Source of the DNA: Dehalococcoidia bacterium
GTDB lineage: Bacteria > Chloroflexota > Dehalococcoidia > Dehalococcoidales > UBA3254
Length of the DNA stretch: 64,000 nt
Reading direction: 5' to 3'
Assembly (NCBI GenBank): GCA_025361145.1
Contig: JANYAV010000012.1
Location: 122,270-186,269, forward strand
Under the pieces are notes generated by a model, which did not search any database, was not told where the DNA came from, and saw only the letters and a program-made list of their open reading frames with translations. Positions within the stretch are counted from its first letter, which is position 1. Each line of letters starts with the position of its first letter. This document shows positions 48,597-58,222 of the stretch, one piece after another. Made by a program: the position numbers and the translations under genes.

Positions 48597-49994
48597 TCAG
48601 GACACAGGAACGATGCGCTTGCGATTGGAATGACCCAGTCGGTTTTCTACAAGGCTAACTATCAATAACAAAGCCAGGCTGAGACCGATTGCCCCTATAT
48701 CCAGATATTTAATAGCGTATATCTTGCTTATCATTCCGGTTACCCCGCCTCCGATGATAGCTGCTAGAGCGGCGTTAGAGGTTACTTTTAATTTATCTTT
48801 ATAGAAACCGGCAATGGCTGGAACAATGACTCCGCAGGTATAGATAGTGTAAGCGAAAACAATTGTGCTGATCACGCCTTTTAAAAGGAGCGCCAGCCCT
48901 AAGGAGGCCAGTCCTATGAATATAACGGATAAGCGTGACACTAACAGAGACTTATTATCGGCTTGAGATTTCTTGAAGAACCCAATGATGTTTACGGATA
49001 AAATGGTGCTTGAACTCCAGAGAGTAGCTACAGCAGTTGACATAATCGCAGACACTAGAGCTGCCAAGACTAACCCGGCAGCCAGAGTTGGCAGCAAACC
49101 GGTAATCAACTTCGGGAAAGCCTGCTCTGCGGAAATATTCGGGAAAACCGCAAAGGCTCCCATACCGATCAGAGTGATCGCCAGTGCCAGCGGGATGACC
49201 AACAACGCTGACCAAAAAGCCGCTTTTCTGGCTGTTTGGCCGTCGCGAGCACAGAATAACCGACCGTATAAGTCTGGTCCTACAACGTAGGTCAGGCCTA
49301 CGACCAGCAAGTAGGTGAGCAGATCCTTAATCCCGAAGGCGGCGCTTAATGGAAAGGACAATTTGTCAGCCGGAAGAGCTGCAGCTAGGCCGCTAAATCC
49401 GCCTAAGGTTGCCAGTAAAAACCCTAATCCGCAAAATATTCCAGTGAATATAATCACAATATCCAGAATATCGGTGCGGATAATTGAATACTGTCCGCCT
49501 GTCACTGCATAGCCAACGAAGATCAAAGTAAATGCTATCATCCAAATCTCCGTTGAGCCAATGCCAAGGACGGATAGGATTTTCCCGGCAGCGATGATCT
49601 GGGCTGCGGTGACGCCTGTCCAGGCCAGAACGATCACAATAGAAGCTGCCAGGGAGACCTTTCTGCCATAATGCTTTTCCAGTATCTGTGGCAGTGTGTA
49701 AAAACCGAAATTACGAACTTTAGCTGCGAAGAAATAACCCAGAACCATCAGTCCAAGGCTACCCACCAGTAACCACCAGGCACCTGACAGCCCTTTACTG
49801 AATCCCAAGCCGGCTAGACCTATAGTGGCGGAGCCTCCGATAATAGTCGCCAGTAGGGAACCTGTAATGAACGGCGTAGAATATTTACGGCCGGCGGTCA
49901 TATATTCGTCAAAGCGTAAATGACGCCTTCGACCCGCTAGACCAATACCGATTACAGCCAGAAAATAGACAGCGATTATGGCTAACAGCAGCAT
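48597..49994 (-). CDS. Sodium:solute symporter family protein
   Basis: SSF-like multi-TM: DEYMTAGRKYSTPFITGSLLATIIGGSATIG. Confidence 0.88.
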   Translation of the reverse strand: MLLLAIIAVYFLAVIGIGLAGRRRHLRFDEYMTAGRKYSTPFITGSLLATIIGGSATIGLAGLGFSKGLSGAWWLLVGSLGLMVLGYFFAAKVRNFGFYTLPQILEKHYGRKVSLAASIVIVLAWTGVTAAQIIAAGKILSVLGIGSTEIWMIAFTLIFVGYAVTGGQYSIIRTDILDIVIIFTGIFCGLGFLLATLGGFSGLAAALPADKLSFPLSAAFGIKDLLTYLLVVGLTYVVGPDLYGRLFCARDGQTARKAAFWSALLVIPLALAITLIGMGAFAVFPNISAEQAFPKLITGLLPTLAAGLVLAALVSAIMSTAVATLWSSSTILSVNIIGFFKKSQADNKSLLVSRLSVIFIGLASLGLALLLKGVISTIVFAYTIYTCGVIVPAIAGFYKDKLKVTSNAALAAIIGGGVTGMISKIYAIKYLDIGAIGLSLALLLIVSLVENRLGHSNRKRIVPVS

Positions 49995-50051
49995 AAGCCC
50001 TCCAAAATAATAACGATAATCCCGAGGAAGAGAAAATGATGAATAAAATAA

Positions 50052-50276
50052 TTAGGTGGGCTTCTGTTGTCCGACTAAGGCTACCTCGATGTTTTTCCCA
50101 CAGTGAGGGCAGGTAAGTAGGAGGGAAACCGGTTGCTTCATAACTCGCTCAGCCACTGCCGTGACGACGGAATCGATATTATCCAGTCGTTCATCCATAA
50201 GTTCGATGCGCTGTTTTAAACGCGCAGAATCGGCATAATCACGGTCAGGATTGTTCTGTTTGCTATCATTAGCCAA
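50052..50276 (-). CDS. Small protein with C-terminal CxxC zinc-ribbon-like motif
   Basis: RIELMDERLDNIDSVV...LLTCPHCGKNIEVALV. Confidence 0.6.
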   Translation of the reverse strand: MANDSKQNNPDRDYADSARLKQRIELMDERLDNIDSVVTAVAERVMKQPVSLLLTCPHCGKNIEVALVGQQKPT

Positions 50277-50387
50277 AGTCGCACCTCTATGAAGAACCTG
50301 CTTTCTTAGTCTGACGTATTATAGCAAAGATTACGTAATAAGTTCCACTTAAACAGGATATCATCGGACGCTAGTTATCAAAGATAA

Positions 50388-50419
50388 AACCCCCTGTCTG
50401 CCACTTCGATCAGGGGGTT
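50388..50419 (-). terminator. Terminator after ribH
   Basis: AACCCCCTG-...-CAGGGGGTT. Confidence 0.82.
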
Positions 50420-50440
50420 GAGATTACATAATCATAGTAA

Positions 50441-50908
50441 TTATTCTATGCTGTGAAGCAGGTTAGCCATTTCGATGGCGGTGATAGCAGCTTTACTGCC
50501 TTCGTTGCCCTGTTTGGTGCCGGCACGCTCAATGGCTTGCTCTAGAGTATCGGCCGTGATAATACCGTATATAATAGGCAACCCCGTGTTTAGTCCTACC
50601 TGTGCAATCCCCTTGGTGACTTCTGCAGCTACATACTCAAAGTGGGGAGTACCGCCGCGGATAACTGCCCCCAGGCAAATGATAGCATCGTAATGCTTGG
50701 TAGTCGCCAGTTTTTGGGCTACCAGCGGAATTTCGAAAGAGCCTGGAACAAGCGTGACCTCAACGTCGTCTTCATTAACCCCGTGTCTGACCAGCGAATC
50801 CATGGCTCCTTCCAGCATTTTATTGGTAATAAAGTCATTGAAACGGCCTACCACTATGCCGAATTTCAGCCCGTCGCCGAGAAGCATACCTTCAAAAGTT
50901 TTTTTCAT
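50441..50908 (-). CDS. ribH: 6,7-dimethyl-8-ribityllumazine synthase
   Basis: [36 protein letters not shown]. Confidence 0.96.
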   Translation of the reverse strand: MKKTFEGMLLGDGLKFGIVVGRFNDFITNKMLEGAMDSLVRHGVNEDDVEVTLVPGSFEIPLVAQKLATTKHYDAIICLGAVIRGGTPHFEYVAAEVTKGIAQVGLNTGLPIIYGIITADTLEQAIERAGTKQGNEGSKAAITAIEMANLLHSIE

Positions 50909-50981
50909 TTTATCCCCCTGGTAACTTAAAAATTATATTATAAAGGAATGGAAGCATTATAGAATTAAGACCTTACTCCGG

Positions 50982-52217
50982 TCAACTTTTCTTCTCGTCG
51001 AAGCTTTCAACGGCGTTGATTATATTAAGAATATGCCCCATCTTCTTCTGCTTTGTCTCCAAATAACCTTTGTTATGCGGATTGGGTTTGACCAGTATCG
51101 GAACAGTTTGAACTACCTTCAAACCATGACCAGCGAGGCTAATGACCTTTTTGGGGTTATTGGTCATCAATCTGATTTCTCGGATGCCCAGGTCTGTCAT
51201 GATCTGAGCGCCAACGCCATAATCCCTCAAATCCGGCGCAAAGCCCAAAGAGACATTAGCTTCGACCGTATCCATTCCCTGATCCTGTAAAGCATAGGCT
51301 TTGATTTTGTTATGGAAGCCGATGCCGCGTCCTTCCTGGCGCATATATATCAATACCCCGCGGCCTTCCTTAGCGATATTTTTTAAAGCGATAGCCAGTT
51401 GCTCCCCGCAATCGCACCGCAGGCTGCCGAAAATGTCGCCGGTGGCGCATTCACTGTGGACTCTGACCAGGACGGGTTTGTCTGAAGAAACGTCACCCAT
51501 CACCAGAGCAATGTGCTCGGCGGGGTCCACATCACTTTTATACGCCATCGCTATGAACTCCCCGAATTTCGTGGGCAATTTGGCTTCAGCTACCCTGTGC
51601 ACCAGTTTTTCATGACGGGAGCGGTAGGCAATAAGGTCGGTAACACTGATGATCTTAAAACCGAAATTATTTGCCATAATGCTTAGTTCAGGCAAACGGG
51701 CCATCGTGCCGTCGTCGTTGAGAACTTCACAGATAACACCCGCCGGATATAGACCGGCAAGCTTTGCCAGATCCACGATAGCTTCTGTATGTCCGGCTCT
51801 TACCAATACACCACCTTCTCTGGCTCTTAGCGGAAACATGTGCCCGGGATAAACCAGGTCACCGGGTTTGGTATTGGGATCGATCATGGTTAAAACGGTT
51901 TGTGCTCGGTCGGCCGCTGAAATACCGGTGCTGACCTTATGTTTAGCTTCTACTGAGACCGTAAAAGCCGTGGTGAAAGGCGAAGTGTTACGATCTACCA
52001 TCAAGGGGACTGCTAGCTCGTCCAGTCTCTGTCCGGTTAGCGGCAGACAGATCAAGCCGCGACCGTATTTAGCCATAAAATTGATAGCTTCAGGCGTGAT
52101 TTTCTCGGCCGCAATTGCCAGATCTCCTTCGTTTTCACGGTCTTCATTGTCTACAATCAAAACGAACTTACCCGCCTTGATGTCTGCGAGTGCTTCAGGA
52201 ATAGTTGATAATGCCAT
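50982..52217 (-). CDS. ribBA: Bifunctional DHBP synthase/GTP cyclohydrolase II
   Basis: DNEDRENEGDL; HSECATGDIFGSLRCDCGEQL; MRQEGRGIGFHNK. Confidence 0.97.
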   Translation of the reverse strand: MALSTIPEALADIKAGKFVLIVDNEDRENEGDLAIAAEKITPEAINFMAKYGRGLICLPLTGQRLDELAVPLMVDRNTSPFTTAFTVSVEAKHKVSTGISAADRAQTVLTMIDPNTKPGDLVYPGHMFPLRAREGGVLVRAGHTEAIVDLAKLAGLYPAGVICEVLNDDGTMARLPELSIMANNFGFKIISVTDLIAYRSRHEKLVHRVAEAKLPTKFGEFIAMAYKSDVDPAEHIALVMGDVSSDKPVLVRVHSECATGDIFGSLRCDCGEQLAIALKNIAKEGRGVLIYMRQEGRGIGFHNKIKAYALQDQGMDTVEANVSLGFAPDLRDYGVGAQIMTDLGIREIRLMTNNPKKVISLAGHGLKVVQTVPILVKPNPHNKGYLETKQKKMGHILNIINAVESFDEKKS

Positions 52218-52249
52218 GTTGGCCTCCCCTTAAAATGAAAAGGTGATCT

Positions 52250-52870
52250 TTAGAAACCCTGTTCCCGCAGGAATTCGGCGGATATTCCAGGCTTTTGAGC
52301 TTGAATAAAACGCTCGGCGTATTTGGCCATGATATCCACTTCCAGATTAACTGAGTTGCCCATTTTATGATACTGTAAATTAGTATGTGTCCGGGTAAAC
52401 TCTACCACGGATACTTGAAAACAGTCCGATCCCGGAGATGTGATAGTTAAACTAATACCTTCCACGCCTATATAGGCTTTTTCCACCAGGTAACGCATAA
52501 TTTCAGCAGGAGCGTTAATGCGGAAAATGGTTGCGCCGCTTTGGGGTATTATGTCAGTGATTATACCGGTACCGTCAATATGCCCCTGTACCAGGTGACC
52601 ACCTAATTCGCCTCCCAGGCTCATCGGACGTTCCAGATTGAGGAAATCGCCGGTTTTTAAACTGCCAAGTGTAGTACGTTGCAGGGTCTCCGGGCTTAAA
52701 TCGACAGCGAAAGAAATTGCATCGAAAACCGTGGCGGTTAGACAGGCGCCGTTAACACCTACGCTGCCGCCCAGTTCCAATCCTTTCGTCACCTGGCTGG
52801 CCGCGACAACTAATTTGCCGGAGCGTATAGAAGTTACCTTGCCCACTTCCTGGATGATACCCGTAAACAT
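52250..52870 (-). CDS. ribE: Riboflavin synthase alpha chain
   Basis: MFTGIIQEVGKV; GVNGACLT; GEL GGHLVQGHIDGTG. Confidence 0.95.
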   Translation of the reverse strand: MFTGIIQEVGKVTSIRSGKLVVAASQVTKGLELGGSVGVNGACLTATVFDAISFAVDLSPETLQRTTLGSLKTGDFLNLERPMSLGGELGGHLVQGHIDGTGIITDIIPQSGATIFRINAPAEIMRYLVEKAYIGVEGISLTITSPGSDCFQVSVVEFTRTHTNLQYHKMGNSVNLEVDIMAKYAERFIQAQKPGISAEFLREQGF

Positions 52871-52873
52871 GCC

Positions 52874-53965
52874 TTATTTCCCCACGTAACCACTGACCAT
52901 AATATCTTCACCCACGCGGTCAAGATTAATTCGCTTTAATTTTGCGCATTGTATTAGCTTTTCGACGCCCCTTCCGGCTACTGCGGGACGTGCTTCCTGA
53001 CCACCGATAATCATGGGAGAAAGGAAAGCCACTACTTTGTCTACTATACCGTGATCGAAAAGGGAACCTATTAAAATACCCCCGGCTTCCACCAGAATGT
53101 TGGTAATCTCCTTTTTTGCCAGGATGTACAGCAGAGCTTTTAAATCAATTTGGCCGCGGTCTGACGGCATTTCCAGGATTTCTGCTCCGGTAGCGGAAAA
53201 AGAATTTTTAACCTTATTATCCAAATCATCAGCCAGGACTAATAGCGTGCGGCCTGGCTCCGAGAAAAGACGCGCCGTTGTAGGAGTGCGTCCCCTTCCG
53301 TCAACTATAATACGCAGGGGTTGTTTATGAGTGATTCCGCCTCTAACAGCTATTCTAACGGTAAGTTGGGGATTGTCGACGATAATCGTGCCAGCCCCAG
53401 TCATTACGGCATCAACTTCATAACGCATATGCTGGACCAGTTTGCGGGCTGATTCACCGCTGATCCATTTGGAATCACCGCTGCGGGTAGCTATCTTGCC
53501 GTCCAGGCTGGACGCGAATTTAACGGTTACGAAAGGTAGTCCGGTGGTAATATATTTAATAAAGGCTTCATTAAGTATAGTGGCCTCTTCCGCGTGTTCA
53601 CCAACGTAGATTTTAACGCCGGCCTTTTGTAATTCGGCCTGGCCTTTACCTGCTACTTTGGGGTTAGGATCGACAATGGGAAAATGCACTTCAGTAATCC
53701 CAGCGTCTAATAAAGCTTTAGTGCATGGAGGAGTGCGGCCGTGATGGCAGCAAGGTTCCAGAGTAACATAAAGAACAGCGCCTCTAGCCTCGCGGCCGGC
53801 CTGTTTAAGTGCCACGACTTCCGCATGGTCGCCTCCGGGTGGTTGAGTGTAACCCTGGCCGATGATTACATCGTTTTTTACCAGAACAGCCCCCACTGCT
53901 GGGTTGGGACTGACTTGACCCTGCGCCAATCTGGCTAATAAAAGTGCTTGTGTCATGTAGTCCAT
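52874..53965 (-). CDS. ribD: Bifunctional riboflavin deaminase/reductase
   Basis: SPNPAVGAVLVKND; HAEVVAL; PCCHHGRTPPCTKAL. Confidence 0.96.
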   Translation of the reverse strand: MDYMTQALLLARLAQGQVSPNPAVGAVLVKNDVIIGQGYTQPPGGDHAEVVALKQAGREARGAVLYVTLEPCCHHGRTPPCTKALLDAGITEVHFPIVDPNPKVAGKGQAELQKAGVKIYVGEHAEEATILNEAFIKYITTGLPFVTVKFASSLDGKIATRSGDSKWISGESARKLVQHMRYEVDAVMTGAGTIIVDNPQLTVRIAVRGGITHKQPLRIIVDGRGRTPTTARLFSEPGRTLLVLADDLDNKVKNSFSATGAEILEMPSDRGQIDLKALLYILAKKEITNILVEAGGILIGSLFDHGIVDKVVAFLSPMIIGGQEARPAVAGRGVEKLIQCAKLKRINLDRVGEDIMVSGYVGK

Positions 53966-53976
53966 ATGTCGTACAT
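53953..53976 (-). promoter_or_regulatory. Candidate 7-codon uORF (MYDIWTT) overlapping ribD start
   Basis: Minus: GGAGG-N7-ATGTACGACATATGGACTACATGA; ribD ATG lies inside, different frame. Confidence 0.45.
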
Positions 53977-54129
53977 TCTAGCACCTCCATTTTCCAGACT
54001 GCAAATTAAAATAGATTACTCTAATTATCTGTAAACTTAACAACCGAGGCAGTTTGTTGTATGCTATTGGGAAATGGTTTTCGCCATTTTAAAAACGTTT
54101 CCCCCGGATTTAGTCAAGGAGTAGAAACG

Positions 54130-55239
54130 ATGACTGCGGCAATCCTGTACCGGGATGAAATCAAAGAATATCACTTTGGTTCCGGTCACCCTTTTCAAGG
54201 CGATAGATATGAGTCCTTTATGCGATTATTGCAAGAGCGCATGCCTGCCGATCATCATTATAAAATACAGGCAGCTGAGCCCGCAATCAATGATGATTTG
54301 TTGAAAATATGTGACCAGGACTATATTGATTTCTGCCGGGAATATTATCATTCGGCCGCCTCAGGTTGGATTGGTTTCTATGAGAACTTCAGTCGTTATC
54401 AGAGTCAAGATAACAAACCAATAGGAATTCCTGGACAACTGGAATGGGCAGCGCGACTGATTATTGGACAGGCTAAAATGGCTTGCGACCTTTTACAAAG
54501 CGGAGCCTATAAAAAGGTGGTATCAGTTGGAGGCGGGATGCATCACGCCAAACAACGTTCTGGTGAAGGTTTCTGTATTTATAATGATGTGGCTTTTTCC
54601 GCATTTTACTTAATAGAAAAATATAAACTTGAGCGGGTACTGGTATTAGATACCGATGCCCATGCTGGCAATGGAACCGCTGAGTATTTTCGCGGTAATC
54701 CCCATGTTTTGTATATCGACATTCATCAGGATCCAGCAACTATCTATCCTGGCACAGGTTTTGTCCAGCAAGTCGGTGTTGATGCCGGGCGCGGACTGAC
54801 TGTTAATATTTCGCTGCCGGTGAGAGCTGGCAATAGTTCATATTTGAAGGCTTTCGATGAAGTGATTCTACCCTTAGCCCGTGAATTTAAACCCCAGGTA
54901 ATTATTCGGAATGGAGGATCAGACCCCCATTTCAATGACGGATTGACTTACCTGGGATTGACTATTGCCGGATTTAAAATGATGGGCGCTAAGGTGCGCG
55001 AGATGGCGGAGATTTGCGGTGGGAAGCAGATCGATTTGATTGCCTCGGGTTATAAAGCCAATGTGTTGCCTTATGCCTGGTTGTCGCTCATCGCTGGAGT
55101 GCTCGACTTGCCTCTGAATGTCGAAGAAATTGTCGAGGTGCCTGTGCAATTCGAACAGGATTTGGCCCTGACTGAGACCGAGAAAGTCTTGCAAGAGGTG
55201 CGAAGATATCACCGCGAATTCTGGAAATGCTTAAGATAG
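54130..55239 (+). CDS. Histone deacetylase/AcuC family protein
   Basis: GGGMHHAKQRSGEGFCIYNDVA; DTDAHAGNGTAEYF; NGGSDPHFND; SD AAGGAG before ATG 54130. Confidence 0.92.
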   Translation: MTAAILYRDEIKEYHFGSGHPFQGDRYESFMRLLQERMPADHHYKIQAAEPAINDDLLKICDQDYIDFCREYYHSAASGWIGFYENFSRYQSQDNKPIGIPGQLEWAARLIIGQAKMACDLLQSGAYKKVVSVGGGMHHAKQRSGEGFCIYNDVAFSAFYLIEKYKLERVLVLDTDAHAGNGTAEYFRGNPHVLYIDIHQDPATIYPGTGFVQQVGVDAGRGLTVNISLPVRAGNSSYLKAFDEVILPLAREFKPQVIIRNGGSDPHFNDGLTYLGLTIAGFKMMGAKVREMAEICGGKQIDLIASGYKANVLPYAWLSLIAGVLDLPLNVEEIVEVPVQFEQDLALTETEKVLQEVRRYHREFWKCLR

Positions 55240-55296
55240 GTTTATTAAGCAACAACCTTAGTGGTTAATTTTCATAATTAATTTTTACTCTTTCGC

Positions 55297-55325
55297 TTGA
55301 CAGAATACACGATAACGTGTAATAT
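55297..55325 (+). promoter_or_regulatory. mutL promoter with palindrome in spacer
   Basis: TTGACA-N17-TAATAT; ACACG-ATAA-CGTGT at 55307-55320. Confidence 0.65.
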
Positions 55326-55334
55326 TGAGCCAGA

Positions 55335-57038
55335 ATGACAATTAAGATATTGGATTCCAGAGTGATTTCACAGATAGCTGCCGGTGAAGTGGTGGAACGG
55401 CCTGCGTCTGTAGTCAAAGAACTGCTGGAGAATTCTCTGGACGCCGGCGCTCATCAGATTAGCTTGGAAATTCGGGATGGCGGACTTAGTCTCATCCGGG
55501 TAACTGATAATGGTAAAGGCATCGTCGATGACGAGGTGGAGATGGCTTTTCAGCGGCATGCCACCAGTAAAATAGCTGCCTTACAGGACTTGCAGCAATT
55601 AACCACTCTGGGGTTTCGGGGTGAAGCTTTGCCAAGCATCGCCTCCGTGGCGCAAGTCGAGATGGTCACCGGCATAAACGGACTGGGAGCAGGAACCAAG
55701 GTTACTCTGGAAGAAGGAATAGTAGTTAAACACGATAGCCATGCCAGCTTGCCTGGCACTACTCTTACCGTGCACAACCTTTTTAGAAAAATTCCAGCAC
55801 GCCTTAAATTTTTAAAATCACCTTCTGCTGAAGCTAGTAGAATAGCCAATATTGTTAACCAATATGCCCTGGCGTATCCTGAAGTGCGTTTTACTTTGAG
55901 CAATGACAGCAAAATCACCCTCAGGACCGCCGGCAGCGGTAAACTTTTAGACAGCGTTGTAGCGGTTTATGGATTGGAGGTGGCCCAGAATATGCTGGAG
56001 GTCGGCTCACTGGGCACTGATTCAGTCTCGATTAAAGTCAGCGGACTGGTGGGATCGCCGCAAATATCGCGTGCTAGTCGCGACTATCTTAGTTTTTTTG
56101 TTAATAGACGCTGGGTAACAAGCCGTAGTCTGAACTTCGCAGTAGAGGAAGCTTATCACGGCTTGCTGATGCAGGGAAAGCATCCTATCGCGATTATCAA
56201 TATAACTGTTCCTCCTGCTGATATCGATGTCAACGTCCATCCAACCAAGACAGAGATCAAATTTCAGGATGAAAGAGCTGTCTTCGGGGCGGTGCAGAAA
56301 GCAGTCAGGGCCAGCTTGGTGCATAATGCACCTGTACAGCAGTTAGAGGAGATTAAACGCATTTTTAGCGTTCCCTCGGCTCCCTTTACTACCATGTCGC
56401 CTCAAGCCTCCAAAGATCATTCCAGTCCGGCCATTTCGTCTTCAGAGTACCTTGCGGGGGGGCAACCAACCCCTTTAATCTCTTTGCCACTGTTACGCGT
56501 TCTGGGACAATTGGCTCGCAACTATATCGTGGCAGAGGGACCGGATGCGCTATATCTTTTAGATCAACATGCGGCACACGAACGTATTATGCTGGAAAAA
56601 ATCCGGCTCCAACAGACTGAAAGAAAAGTTGAAGTGCAGGGGTTGCTACAGCCGGTCTCTGTTGAGTTCGATGCCAGGCAAGCGGCGACCCTGGAGTCTC
56701 ATATTCCACTACTAATAGAAGCAGGCTTCGATATCCAATATTTCGGAGAGCGCACTTTCTTGGTGCGAGCTATACCTGCGGTCTTAAGAGACAGAGACTG
56801 GTCTGCGATGCTGCGCGAAACACTGGATACTCAAACTAACGATTGGTCAGAGAATTTATTGAATAGGTTGGCCTGTCACAGTGCTATCAAGGCAGGACAG
56901 GTCCTTTCCGTTGAAGAGATGCGTGAACTGGTCAAACAACTTGAACAGACTATTTTACCTAATTGCTGTCCGCATGGGAGACCGACCATGATCAGATTGA
57001 CGATCACTCAGTTGGAAAAAGAATTTGGTCGGGCCTAA
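55335..57038 (+). CDS. mutL: DNA mismatch repair protein MutL (endonuclease-type)
   Basis: AAGEVVERPASVVKELLENSLDAGA; FRGEALPSIASV; DQHAAHERIMLE. Confidence 0.96.
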   Translation: MTIKILDSRVISQIAAGEVVERPASVVKELLENSLDAGAHQISLEIRDGGLSLIRVTDNGKGIVDDEVEMAFQRHATSKIAALQDLQQLTTLGFRGEALPSIASVAQVEMVTGINGLGAGTKVTLEEGIVVKHDSHASLPGTTLTVHNLFRKIPARLKFLKSPSAEASRIANIVNQYALAYPEVRFTLSNDSKITLRTAGSGKLLDSVVAVYGLEVAQNMLEVGSLGTDSVSIKVSGLVGSPQISRASRDYLSFFVNRRWVTSRSLNFAVEEAYHGLLMQGKHPIAIINITVPPADIDVNVHPTKTEIKFQDERAVFGAVQKAVRASLVHNAPVQQLEEIKRIFSVPSAPFTTMSPQASKDHSSPAISSSEYLAGGQPTPLISLPLLRVLGQLARNYIVAEGPDALYLLDQHAAHERIMLEKIRLQQTERKVEVQGLLQPVSVEFDARQAATLESHIPLLIEAGFDIQYFGERTFLVRAIPAVLRDRDWSAMLRETLDTQTNDWSENLLNRLACHSAIKAGQVLSVEEMRELVKQLEQTILPNCCPHGRPTMIRLTITQLEKEFGRA

Positions 57039-57604
57039 CTGCTGCCCCGTTTAGTGAGGGGTATACCGGCCTTACAAAGCGGGCATTCCTCGGCTTTATA
57101 GGCCACTGTTTCAGATCGTACGCAGCTGAAGAGTGGTACTTCGAAATCCAGAGTTTTAGTTGAGCGGTCTACTAGAACTCCAATTCCCACCAGTGTTCCC
57201 CCCGCCTGTTTAATAGGAGCGATAGTTTCCTGAATAGAACCGCCTGTGGTCAGGATGTCATCCACCAACAAGACCCGTTCGCCAGGAGATATATTAAAGC
57301 CGCGGCGGAAAGCCCTGGCGTTGCTACCTTCGACCTTTTCGGCGAAGATACCGCGCACACCTAATTGGCGGCTCACATCATAGGCTAATATTACCCCGCC
57401 GGTGGTTGGGCCTGCTACCACTTGAACACTTTGATCGCGAAATCGATCTACGATCATTTTGCAGAGCTGCTGAGTATACTCAGGATACTGGAGCACTTGA
57501 AATTTCTCCCAGTATACCGGGGAATGCAGTCCAGAGGTCAGCTGAAAATGACCGTTCAGAACGGCACCTGATATTTCGAATAGTTTCTGTGCATTGAGCG
57601 TCAT
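57035..57604 (-). CDS. pyrE: Orotate phosphoribosyltransferase
   Basis: HSPVYWEKFQVLQYP; VLLVDDILTTGGSI. Confidence 0.94.
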   Translation of the reverse strand: MTLNAQKLFEISGAVLNGHFQLTSGLHSPVYWEKFQVLQYPEYTQQLCKMIVDRFRDQSVQVVAGPTTGGVILAYDVSRQLGVRGIFAEKVEGSNARAFRRGFNISPGERVLLVDDILTTGGSIQETIAPIKQAGGTLVGIGVLVDRSTKTLDFEVPLFSCVRSETVAYKAEECPLCKAGIPLTKRGSS

Positions 57605-57634
57605 ATCTGCCTTCCTTAATTATAAACCTGAGGA

Positions 57635-58168
57635 TTACTGCAGTTCCAATTTCAGAGGATAGCCGTGTATCAGTCCCCATTCACTGAGCGGCCATAAGCG
57701 CAGCCAGACTTCGCCGACAATGCTTGGTTCTGCGACTGTCCAACCGTAATGCGAATCAGTGCTGTTGTTGCGATTATCTCCCAGAACGAAATATTGGCCA
57801 GGCTCAACCGTCACCAGTTTCATGGTGTAGTACGGCGTTTCTTTGATATAGGGTTCTTTTAAAGCTATGCCATTGACATAGACTGAATGATTTTTAATTT
57901 CCACTGTATCACCCGGAAGGCCGATGATCCGTTTGACCCACTGCTTTTCGGGAGCGGCCACAGGCGGATGAATTATGATAATATCGCCTCTCTTGGGGTC
58001 TTGGAAATGGTAAACGGCCTTTACCACGATTAGCCTTTGCCCATTCTCCAGAGTCGGTTGCATAGAGGAACCTTCCACAATGCTGCTCTGGACCGTAGTC
58101 TGCAGAATGAGAAAAATCGCCAGAGCCAAACCCAGCGTTAGAACCAGTTCACGAATAAAAGCTTTCAT
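57635..58168 (-). CDS. lepB: Signal peptidase I (catalytic Ser present)
   Basis: VEGSSMQPTLENGQRL; WVKRIIGLPGD; GDNRNNSTDS. Confidence 0.94.
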   Translation of the reverse strand: MKAFIRELVLTLGLALAIFLILQTTVQSSIVEGSSMQPTLENGQRLIVVKAVYHFQDPKRGDIIIIHPPVAAPEKQWVKRIIGLPGDTVEIKNHSVYVNGIALKEPYIKETPYYTMKLVTVEPGQYFVLGDNRNNSTDSHYGWTVAEPSIVGEVWLRLWPLSEWGLIHGYPLKLELQ

Positions 58169-58222
58169 GTCTTAAGAGTTTTTCAACCTCGTTCTTATTA
58201 TACCCTATTGCAGGAGGCCAGA

